From Thermoguttaceae bacterium (GTDB lineage: Bacteria > Planctomycetota > Planctomycetia > Pirellulales > Thermoguttaceae), in assembly GCA_017436025.1 (NCBI GenBank), contig JAFSDX010000065.1, positions 1 to 53,842 on the forward strand: a DNA stretch of 53,842 nt, read 5' to 3'. Positions 28,693 to 35,279 of this stretch are shown here, piece after piece (position 1 is the stretch's first letter; the number at the start of each line of letters is the position of its first letter). The translations under genes and the position numbers were made by a program. The notes under the pieces were generated by a model, which saw only the letters and a program-made list of their open reading frames with translations, was not told the DNA's origin and ran no database searches.

Positions 28693-29289
28693 TTAAACCG
28701 CGCGCGTCCGTTTTGCCCGCAACGCCGTCAACACGACGTCAAAAATCGTCTCCGGCTCGGCCATCCGCCCGACGCCCGCTTCCCCGCAACTAAAACGCCC
28801 GGTTTCGGGGCCGACGACGAGCGCGCCGTCCTCGACGATTTGACGCAGATTCCGTTGCGTCGCCGGTTTTTCCCACATCGCGGCGTTCATCGCGGGAGCG
28901 TAAATCAACGTCCCGGTAAACGCGAGTATCGTCGACGTCATCAGATTGTCCGCGAACCCGGCGGCGGCCTTCGCCATCGTGTTCGCCGTCGCGGGCGCGA
29001 CGCAAAAAACGTCCGCCTGCCGCGCCAACTCGATATGCGGATGCGCGAGGTTCGGCCCCCACATCGTCGTCGCGACCGGACGTCCGGTCAACGCCTCAAA
29101 CGTTTTCGGCGCGACCAACTTCGTCGCCGCTTCGGTCATAATCGCCGTAACGCCGAGCCCCGCCTTACGCGCCAAACTCGTCAAAGCCGCCGCTTTGTAC
29201 GCCGCGATTCCGCCGCAAACGCCGAGCAAAATCTCGCGTCCCGCGACGTCGGAAAAATCGCGTTCGTCTTTACGTTCGCTTCGATTCAT
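28693..29289 (-). CDS. coaC: Phosphopantothenoylcysteine decarboxylase (stand-alone)
   Basis: Flavoprotein that decarboxylates 4'-phosphopantothenoylcysteine in coenzyme A synthesis. 198 residues: GGIAAYKAAALTSLARK, the His-containing HIELARQAD, VAPATANTMAKAAAGFADNLMTSTILA, the PAMNAAMW motif, and the Cys loop RFSCGEAGVGRM. Only the decarboxylase half is present, whereas most bacteria fuse it to the ligase CoaB; the ligase must be elsewhere. It overlaps the rpoZ stop by four bases (ATGA), so the two are coupled, in the order gmk-rpoZ-coaC. Confidence 0.9.
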   Translation of the reverse strand: MNRSERKDERDFSDVAGREILLGVCGGIAAYKAAALTSLARKAGLGVTAIMTEAATKLVAPKTFEALTGRPVATTMWGPNLAHPHIELARQADVFCVAPATANTMAKAAAGFADNLMTSTILAFTGTLIYAPAMNAAMWEKPATQRNLRQIVEDGALVVGPETGRFSCGEAGVGRMAEPETIFDVVLTALRAKRTRAV

Positions 29290-29552
29290 TCGATCGGAGA
29301 AATCGTCAACTCGCCGCCGTTTTCCAAAGTCGACGAAACGTTTTCGACGACCTCGCCGTCCATATTCAAATAAATTTTGTCTTCCAAAATCTCTTGGATG
29401 ACGATTTGCAATTTGTCGGTTTTATCGGTTACGGAAACAAACGGACGTTTGCTTTTATTCAAAACGACAAGCCGTTTTTGAATCAGCGCGGAGAGACGAA
29501 AACGACCGCCGACTTTTTCGATCAGCTTTTCTTCTTTGAGTTCTTCAATCAT
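29286..29552 (-). CDS. rpoZ: RNA polymerase omega subunit
   Basis: 88 residues. The segment IEKVGGRFRLSALIQKRLVVLNKSKRPFV corresponds to the conserved omega core (normally VGNRFELVLVAAKRARQL), followed by a strand-rich part TDKLQIVIQEILEDKIYL. Omega helps fold the beta-prime subunit. The sequence is divergent, and the identification rests as much on its place between gmk and coaC, the usual gmk-rpoZ-dfp order, as on the sequence itself. Four-base overlap with coaC. Confidence 0.75.
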   Translation of the reverse strand: MIEELKEEKLIEKVGGRFRLSALIQKRLVVLNKSKRPFVSVTDKTDKLQIVIQEILEDKIYLNMDGEVVENVSSTLENGGELTISPIE

Positions 29553-29641
29553 TTTGAGGCTCCTCGACGCCGCCGCGTCGTTTTTTTTACTTTCGTTTTT
29601 TCGTTTGTCTCGCGCGCCGCCTAACGCTTGCGACGCGATCG

Positions 29642-30238
29642 TTATTCGCTTAAAATCGCGACAATTTTCTCAAACGCCGCGTCAAGATCGTCGTTGACGA
29701 CGCGACGACGATAAAAACCGCTCGCCGCCAATTCCGATTCGGCTTGCGCGACGCGCTTTTCAATTTCCGCGTCGTCTTCCGAGCCGCGACCTTTCAACCG
29801 CTCGCGCAACGACTCGATCGACGGCGGCTCGATAAAAACCGTTTCGGCGTCGGGATAAATCGCCGCGACGCTCGCCGCGCCCTTCACGTCGATTTCCAAA
29901 ACGACCCAATCACCTCGCTCAAGCGCCGTTTCGACGTCCTCGCGAAGCGTTCCGTAAAGCGCGCCGCCGGCGTACACCTCGAACGATTCGAGAAACTCGC
30001 CCGTTTCTCGCCGTCGCAAAAACTCGTCGCGACTAAAAAAGCGATAGTCGACGCCGTCGACTTCGCCGGGTCGCGGCGCCCGCGTCGTCGCGGAAACGCT
30101 CGAAACCAAAGGAAAGTCGGTCTCGGCAAAAAGCCGCTTAAGAAGCGTTCCCTTCCCGACGCCGGAGGGGCCGGAAAAGACCAAAATCCTCCCGCGTCGC
30201 GTCGATTCGCCGCCCGTTCGTTCGCTTTCGTTTGTCAT
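29642..30238 (-). CDS. gmk: Guanylate kinase
   Basis: Phosphorylates GMP to GDP with ATP. 198 residues: P-loop FSGPSGVGKGT (about 19-29), SVSATTRAPRPGEVDGVDYRFFSRDEF with the GMP-binding residues, EVYAGGALYGTL, VLEIDVKGAASV, and RLKGRGSEDDAEIEKR. The N-terminal 15 residues are charged and poorly conserved. It lies between yicC and rpoZ. Confidence 0.95.
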   Translation of the reverse strand: MTNESERTGGESTRRGRILVFSGPSGVGKGTLLKRLFAETDFPLVSSVSATTRAPRPGEVDGVDYRFFSRDEFLRRRETGEFLESFEVYAGGALYGTLREDVETALERGDWVVLEIDVKGAASVAAIYPDAETVFIEPPSIESLRERLKGRGSEDDAEIEKRVAQAESELAASGFYRRRVVNDDLDAAFEKIVAILSE

Positions 30239-30279
30239 TTTACGCCGCCGTTTTTATTATTACGCCGCTTATTCGCCGC

Positions 30280-31182
30280 TTATTCGACGTTTTGCACCAT
30301 TTCGCGAATCCGTTCGATTCCGGATTTCATCTCGACGACGCGCGCCAAAACGTCCGGAGAATTCGCTTTCGAACCGATCGTATTTGTTTCGCGAAACATC
30401 TCTTGAGTAATAAAGTCGAGTTTCTTCCCGCAGGTCGCTTCGCTCTCCATCGTCTCCTCAAATTGCTTCAAGTGCGAATAAAAGCGAACGATTTCTTCAG
30501 AAATATCGACGCGATCGGTATAAACGGCAATTTCGCGAATCAAATCGCTCGGATTTAGCGTCGCGCCTTCGTCGGCTAAAATCTTCGCGACGCGTTCGGT
30601 CAAACGCCGACGATAATTTTCGACGACGGTCGGCGCCAACGCCTCCACTTCGCCGATTAATTTGCGCAATTCGGCCAAATTCGCGGCCAGGTCGCGCTTC
30701 ATCGACTCGCCTTCGGCTTCGCGCATCGCTTGCATCTGTTCGAGCGCGGCGTCGACGCAACGAGCGATCGCCTCCCAAAGCAACTCCGGAAGCCCCGTTT
30801 TATCGGCGCGCGAAGCGTCTTGCGCGACGCCGGGCAATCGCAGATAGTCGACGAGAGCGCCCAAATTATCGACGCTCGCAAGCTCCGGATTCTCGACCGC
30901 AAAGCGTTTCGCTTCGGCCAAATAGCGTTTCAACGCGTCAAAATTCAACCCAATTTCCGACGCGGTCGCGTCTTTTTCAAGCCGCAACGAAAAGTTCACC
31001 GACCCGCGCGCCAGCTTCGTTCGCAAACGCTCTTCGATTTTTGACTCGAGCGCGGCAAACCCGTCGGGCAACCGTATCGACGTTTTCAAGAAGCGATTGT
31101 TCACCGCCTTAATTTCCGCCGAAATAACGTAACCGTTTTCACAGGTCGACGCCGCGCCGAACCCGGTCATACTCGCCAACAT
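30280..31182 (-). CDS. yicC: YicC family protein (putative endoribonuclease)
   Basis: 300 residues, full length. N-terminal MLASMTGFGAAS, KAVNNRFLKTSIRLPDGFAALESKIEERLRTKLARGSVNFSLRL, and the C-terminal RFYSHLKQFEETMESEATCGKKLDFITQEMFRETNTIGSKANS, all family hallmarks. The ATG at 31182 has GAGGA seven bases upstream. E. coli YicC has been described as an endoribonuclease acting on small RNAs. The neighbour gmk is its common partner. Activity here is inferred. Confidence 0.93.
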   Translation of the reverse strand: MLASMTGFGAASTCENGYVISAEIKAVNNRFLKTSIRLPDGFAALESKIEERLRTKLARGSVNFSLRLEKDATASEIGLNFDALKRYLAEAKRFAVENPELASVDNLGALVDYLRLPGVAQDASRADKTGLPELLWEAIARCVDAALEQMQAMREAEGESMKRDLAANLAELRKLIGEVEALAPTVVENYRRRLTERVAKILADEGATLNPSDLIREIAVYTDRVDISEEIVRFYSHLKQFEETMESEATCGKKLDFITQEMFRETNTIGSKANSPDVLARVVEMKSGIERIREMVQNVE

Positions 31183-31273
31183 CGCGCGTCCTCTTTTTTA
31201 TACGCTAATTGCCGCCCAAACGTCGCTTTTCGCGCCGCGACGCTTCCCGCTCGTCGTTTCGGGCCCCAAGGGC

Positions 31274-31693
31274 TCACTCGGTCGGAGCCGGTTCGGTCGG
31301 AGCGGTCGCGTCGGTCGCCGGAGCGGTTTCCGCCGGAGCGGTCGCGTCGGTCGCCGGGGCCGGTTCCGCCGGAGCGGTCGCGTCGGTCGCCGGGGCCGGT
31401 TCCGCCGGAGCGGTCGCGACGCCGACTTGATCTTGCAACGCCGAACCGGATTTCATTCCAAGGATATAGCGACCGCCAACGCACGCGACAAACCAAATAC
31501 ACGCCGCGACAATGGTAATGCGCATAAAAACGTCGCCCGTTTTAGCGCCGAACGCGCTGTTGCCGCCCATTCCGCCGAACGCGCCGACCAAACCGCCGCC
31601 CTTGCCGCGTTGCAGCAAAATAATCAAAATCAGGAAGAGCGACAACAAAACCATAAACAGGAACAGGAGCGATTGCAGGAAAGCAGCGACCAT
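31274..31693 (-). CDS. secG: Protein-export membrane protein SecG with repeat tail
   Basis: 139 residues. Two transmembrane segments (LLFLFMVLLSLFLILIILL and ITIVAACIWFVACVGG) flank the conserved loop QRGKGGGLVGAFGGMGGNSAFG, the SecG signature. SecG assists SecYEG translocation. The C-terminal ~45 residues are a tandem repeat of APAEPAPATDAT-type 12-residue units, probably a flexible cytoplasmic or periplasmic tail. It is the first gene of the secG-yicC-gmk-rpoZ-coaC unit, with its promoter at 31850-31877. Confidence 0.92.
   Translation of the reverse strand: MVAAFLQSLLFLFMVLLSLFLILIILLQRGKGGGLVGAFGGMGGNSAFGAKTGDVFMRITIVAACIWFVACVGGRYILGMKSGSALQDQVGVATAPAEPAPATDATAPAEPAPATDATAPAETAPATDATAPTEPAPTE
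31281..31417 (-). repeat. 36-bp tandem repeat in the secG tail
   Basis: Almost four copies of a 36-base unit encode the 12-residue repeat APAEPAPATDAT, with single changes (E-P to E-T in one copy; a truncated last copy). The near identity of the units at DNA level points to recent expansion. Confidence 0.9.
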
Positions 31694-31849
31694 ATTTCAA
31701 AATCCCATAAGTCGCCGAAAAACATTTCGTTTTCGGCATAATGTCTAAAATTTTTCTATTCGCAACGTTTATCCGTCGCCGACGCGAAGGCTTTGCGACC
31801 GCCAAAGAACGACCGAAGTCCGAACGCCCGACGTCGCGCGTCGCCGTTT

Positions 31850-31877
31850 ATTATACCCGGAATCGCGGCAAACGCAA
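31850..31877 (-). promoter_or_regulatory. Promoter of the secG-yicC-gmk-rpoZ-coaC unit
   Basis: On the minus strand TTGCGT (31877-31872), 16 bases, TATAAT (31855-31850); the same two boxes and spacing as the promoter at 45395-45422. The leader is about 150 bases. Confidence 0.7.
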
Positions 31878-31929
31878 GCGGCCCCGACGACGACGCGACG
31901 CGTTCTTCAAAAAATTTCCCCTTTTTTAA

Positions 31930-31950
31930 ACAAAAACAAGAAAAATCTTG
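31930..31950 (-). terminator. Weak terminator of tpiA
   Basis: CAAGA (31937-31941), four bases, TCTTG (31946-31950); on the minus strand followed by a T run (31936-31932). The stem is short. Confidence 0.35.
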
Positions 31951-32044
31951 AAAAACGCGTCGTTTCAAACGTCAAAAAACGCCAACTCGCGCCGCCGTTT
32001 CAGGTTTCCCCCTTCGGGCGACGCGCCGCGTTCAAACGCTCGAC

Positions 32045-32800
32045 TCAGCGAACGTTGTTGATGATTTCCATAAAGGCGTCGACCTTCAAGGAAGCGCCGC
32101 CGACGAGCGCGCCGTCGACGTCCGGCTTGCTGAGAATTTCTTTCGCGTTCGAGCCCTTGACGCTGCCGCCGTATTGAATGCGGACGACGTCGGCGACTTC
32201 CTTGCCGTAACGTTCGGTCAACCAAGCGCGAACGTCGGCGTGAACTTCTTGCGCTTGTTCCGGGGTCGCGACCTTGCCGGTGCCGATCGCCCAAACCGGT
32301 TCGTAAGCGATAACGCATTTCTTCATTTCTTCGGCGGTAACGCCGGAGAAGGAGCCGTCGAGTTGACGACGGTTGACGTCGTTGGTAACGCCCGCTTCGC
32401 GTTCTTTGAGGAGTTCGCCGATGCAGACGATCGGGCAGAGACCGGCGGCCAACGCGGCGCGAACTTTCAAGTTGACTTGTTCGCTCGATTCGCCCATGAT
32501 GTGACGGCGTTCGCTGTGTCCGAGAATGACGTATTGGCAACCGACGTCGGTCAACATCGCCATTTCGAGTTCGCCGGTGAACGCGCCCGCGGCTTCAAAG
32601 TAAGCGTTTTGCGCGCCGACGCCGACGTTCGAGCCGTTCAGAATTTCGCAAACCGGTTGAACGTAAAGGCTCGGGGGGCAAACCGCGATATCGACTTCGG
32701 AAACGCCCGCCGCCGCGTCTTTCAGGCCTTGCGCCAACGCTTTCGCGGAATCGAGTTTCAGGTTCATCTTCCAGTTGCCGGCAATCAAGAGACGTCGCAT
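32045..32800 (-). CDS. tpiA: Triosephosphate isomerase
   Basis: Glycolytic enzyme interconverting dihydroxyacetone phosphate and glyceraldehyde 3-phosphate. 251 residues: GNWKMN at 8-13, ILGHSERR with the catalytic His, AYEPVWAIGTGK with the catalytic Glu, QYGGSVKGSNAKE and DGALVGGASL. Complete and unremarkable; the ATG has AAGGA upstream. It is transcribed alone from the promoter at 32904-32931. Confidence 0.97.
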   Translation of the reverse strand: MRRLLIAGNWKMNLKLDSAKALAQGLKDAAAGVSEVDIAVCPPSLYVQPVCEILNGSNVGVGAQNAYFEAAGAFTGELEMAMLTDVGCQYVILGHSERRHIMGESSEQVNLKVRAALAAGLCPIVCIGELLKEREAGVTNDVNRRQLDGSFSGVTAEEMKKCVIAYEPVWAIGTGKVATPEQAQEVHADVRAWLTERYGKEVADVVRIQYGGSVKGSNAKEILSKPDVDGALVGGASLKVDAFMEIINNVR

Positions 32801-32903
32801 TTTTTATCCTTCTTAGGTTCAAATTTTCAACGTTTTTCGACGCGCGCCGCCGTCTCGGAGTCGAGGGAGCGGAAGGCTCGTCTTAAAATTCCTTCAACGG
32901 CTC

Positions 32904-32931
32904 ATTTTACCCCCGCTTTTTTCTTTCGCAA
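32904..32931 (-). promoter_or_regulatory. Promoter of tpiA
   Basis: On the minus strand TTGCGA (32931-32926), 16 bases, TAAAAT (32909-32904). Leader about 95 bases. Confidence 0.6.
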
Positions 32932-33071
32932 GGGGGGCCGCTCCTTTTTCTCCGAACGACGCGTCGCGCCGACGCCGGTTTTCCGCAAAAGCCGCGTTTC
33001 CCCTCCAAACCGACGCGTTCGCCCCGTTTTCCTCAATCGCCCAACCTACCTAACTCCAAGACGCCGAGAAT

Positions 33072-33100
33072 AAAAAAGCCCGCCGAAGAAATCGACGGGC
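33072..33100 (-). terminator. Terminator with no upstream protein gene
   Basis: GCCCGCCGA (33078-33086) pairs with TCGACGGGC (33092-33100), nine pairs with one G-T, followed on the minus strand by six T (33077-33072). It is about 140 bases upstream of the tpiA promoter. On the minus strand, no recognisable gene lies before it up to 33903. Confidence 0.85.
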
Positions 33101-33167
33101 CAATAAGATCGCGGCGCGCCGACCCGAAAGTCGACGAGAGCGAAAGAACGCGAAAACCGACGCGACT

Positions 33168-33236
33168 TCAACGCGTCCGGCGCCAACCGAACGCGTTTAA
33201 GACCGAAATCGCCGCGAGAATGAAAGTCGGAGCCAA
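33168..33236 (-). CDS. Possible 22-residue hydrophobic peptide
   Basis: A TTG-started frame encodes MAPTFILAAISVLN then AFGWRRTR and stops at 33168. GGAGGGG stands five bases upstream. The composition (hydrophobic segment, then an aromatic and basic end) is that of a single-span membrane peptide. The unusual start codon and small size make this weak; it is given because it lies within the orphan transcript, about 70 bases before its terminator. Confidence 0.25.
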   Translation of the reverse strand: MAPTFILAAISVLNAFGWRRTR

Positions 33237-33599
33237 GAGCCCCTCCGGCCTCCTCGCGACGCGTCGACGGCGGTTCCCCTCGAACGTCTCTTTTTTCGCC
33301 GTTCGCGGATTTAGACGTTCAGAAAATCCGAGAAGCCTAAAACGCAACGCCGAAACGCCGACGGCAAAAGCGCCGCCAAAAGCGTTTCAAAAACAAAAAT
33401 TCCGAAACTTCAAACGTCGAAAATTGAAAATAATCGCGGACTTCCCGTCGACGTCCCGCGCCGAGCCGCAAACGCTCGAACGACAAAGACCCAAGCCGAC
33501 GCCGCCTAACGGTCGGTTTCCTTCGCTTCGGAATTTTGGCAAGCCGCAAAAACAAACGTCTTAAACGGGGTCGACGTCGTTTTCTCGCCTTACGCCCTC

Positions 33600-33628
33600 A
33601 TTATATCAAGCCCGCAAGCGAAAAGCAA
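33600..33628 (-). promoter_or_regulatory. Promoter of the orphan transcript
   Basis: On the minus strand TTGCTT (33628-33623), 17 bases, TATAAT (33605-33600). Its boxes equal those of the opposite-facing promoter at 33785-33813. Confidence 0.6.
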
Positions 33629-33784
33629 ACTTTTTTCGCCCGTTTTTTTCACTTTTTTCTGAAAATCTAACGTCGGCGTCGGCGTTTGCGTTCGGTCGCT
33701 CCGAAAATTCCGATTAAACCGCCGCCCAACGCTCTAATTCCGTCCGTTCTCCAAAAATTTTCGCGTCATTTTTCCGGCGTTTTC

Positions 33785-33813
33785 TTGCTTTTCGTTCCTC
33801 GACCGGTTATAAT
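33785..33813 (+). promoter_or_regulatory. Promoter of the beta-propeller glycosidase gene
   Basis: TTGCTT (33785-33790), 17 bases, TATAAT (33808-33813). Leader about 85 bases. Confidence 0.65.
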
Positions 33814-33903
33814 CTCCGATTATTCGACGTTTTTCTCGGCGATTTTGGCGCGTCGACCCGTTCCGTCCAAACCGCCCTCGTTTTTAACCCGCAAGGTTTA
33901 GCT

Positions 33904-35076
33904 ATGTCTTACAACCGTTCCACCCCCGCCAATTCGCCCAACTTTTCCCCTTCCCGCCGACGTTTCGTTCGCAACCTCGCGACGTCCGGAGCCGCCTTTT
34001 GCGCCGCGTCTTGCGGACTTTCGCTCGACGGCGCCGCGTTCGCCCGCTCGCTCGAAAACGACGACCGCAAGCCGATCGACGTCGACCTAAGCGGCGATCC
34101 CGGCGTTTCCGACGCCGAAATGGAGGCGATTTACGAGCAAATCAAAACGCCGTACAAACAAGGCGTTATCATCCCGCAAGAGAACGGAAACCCGGTCGAC
34201 TCGGCGAACGTCTTCCGCAAGGACGGCGCTTGGCATATGGTCTACCTTTGCTTCCTCGACAAGACCGGATACGTCGCCAAACTCGCCAAGAGCGACGACC
34301 TCGTCCGCTGGGAAACGCTCGGCGTCGTCGCGCCGTTCCGCCGAACCGGTTGGGACGCTTGGCAGGTTTCGCCGTCCGCCGCGCTCGTCGACCATACTTG
34401 GGGCGGCTCTTACGAGATTCAAAAGTACGAAAACAAATATTGGTTCACTTATATCGGCGGCGCGGGGAAAGGTTACGAGCCCGACCCGCTCAAAATTGGG
34501 CTCGCTTGGACGGACGACGCCGCCTCGCCGAAGGAATGGAATCGTCTCGACCGCCCGATTATGGCGCCGGAAGACCCGGACGCTCGCGCTTTTGAGAAGA
34601 CGACGCTCTACAAAACGAGCGTTATTTGGGACAAAGAACGCCGTCTCGGTTCGCAATTCGTCTGTTTTTACAACGGCAAAGCGGTCGAAAACGGTCGGTC
34701 GGTCGAGCGCATCGGGATGGCGGTTTCCGACGATCTCGTCGCTTGGCGCCGCTTCGGAAACGGCCCGATTATCGACAATAGAAGCGGCATTTCCGGCGAC
34801 CCGCAAGTCGTCCGAATCGGCGATTATTGGGTGATGTTCTACTTCGGCGCGTTTTGGAAACCGAAAGCGTTCGACACGTTCGCCGTCTCGAAAGACCTCG
34901 TTCATTGGCGCCGCTGGGAGGGCCCGCACCTTGTCGAACCGTCGGAAGATTACGACGCGACTTACGCTCATAAGCCTTGGGTCGTTTTCCATAACGGCGT
35001 CGTTTACCACTTCTATAACGCCGTCGGAAGCCAAGGCCGCTGCCTCGCGCTGGCGACGTCGAAACCCTTAAAATAA
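33904..35076 (+). CDS. Tat-exported five-bladed beta-propeller glycosidase (GH43/GH32-like)
   Basis: 390 residues. A Tat signal is visible: SRRRFVRNLATSGAAFCAASCG. The mature part has the repeated strand pattern of five-bladed propeller glycosidases: NPVDSANVFRKDGAWHMVYLCF, AKSDDLVRWETLGVV, WQVSPSAALVDHTWGG, QKYENKYWFTYIGG, AVSDDLVAWRRFGNGPIIDN, GDPQVVRIGDYWVMFYFG, AVSKDLVHWRRWEGPHLVEPSEDYDATYAHKPWVVFHNGVVYHFYNAVG. The (V/L)SxDLVxWRR motifs occur once per blade, as in GH43, GH32 and GH117 relatives; the catalytic acids cannot be assigned safely by eye. AAGGT precedes the ATG. It is followed 200 bases later by another secreted glycosidase gene on the same strand. Confidence 0.65.
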   Translation: MSYNRSTPANSPNFSPSRRRFVRNLATSGAAFCAASCGLSLDGAAFARSLENDDRKPIDVDLSGDPGVSDAEMEAIYEQIKTPYKQGVIIPQENGNPVDSANVFRKDGAWHMVYLCFLDKTGYVAKLAKSDDLVRWETLGVVAPFRRTGWDAWQVSPSAALVDHTWGGSYEIQKYENKYWFTYIGGAGKGYEPDPLKIGLAWTDDAASPKEWNRLDRPIMAPEDPDARAFEKTTLYKTSVIWDKERRLGSQFVCFYNGKAVENGRSVERIGMAVSDDLVAWRRFGNGPIIDNRSGISGDPQVVRIGDYWVMFYFGAFWKPKAFDTFAVSKDLVHWRRWEGPHLVEPSEDYDATYAHKPWVVFHNGVVYHFYNAVGSQGRCLALATSKPLK

Positions 35077-35279
35077 CGACGCCGAAAGCCGTTAAAATAA
35101 AGCCGCTTCGCAACGTCGAAAAGAACGCCGAAACAAGCGCGGACGGCGGTTCGCAACACGGAGCCGCCCGTTATATTTCGCGGCGACGCGTTCGTTTTCC
35201 GAACGTTTCGCCGCCAATATTAGCAAAACTTATAATTCGCGTTTACCTTCCTATTTTAACCCTTTTTGAAAACGTTCAA

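Larger units (their letters stand above)
31694..32044. other. Intergenic region between tpiA and secG, 351 bp
   Basis: Holds the secG promoter and a weak terminator for tpiA. No gene seen. Confidence 0.5.
33072..33593 (-). ncRNA. Candidate non-coding RNA (or small-peptide mRNA)
   Basis: A leftward promoter (33600-33628) and a strong leftward terminator (33072-33100) delimit about 520 bases in which no conserved-looking protein is encoded. I compared it with the hallmarks of tmRNA (the T-arm-like GGTTCGAATCC and CCA end) and RNase P RNA (GAGGAAAGTCCGGGC) and found neither. Near the 3' end a short frame (33168-33236) carries a strong ribosome site, so the transcript could instead serve a small peptide. 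Function unknown. Confidence 0.4.

Noticed and set aside
33072..33593. tmRNA or RNase P RNA.
   Set aside because: Neither the T-arm with CCA end nor the GAGGAAAGTCCGGGC core was found.
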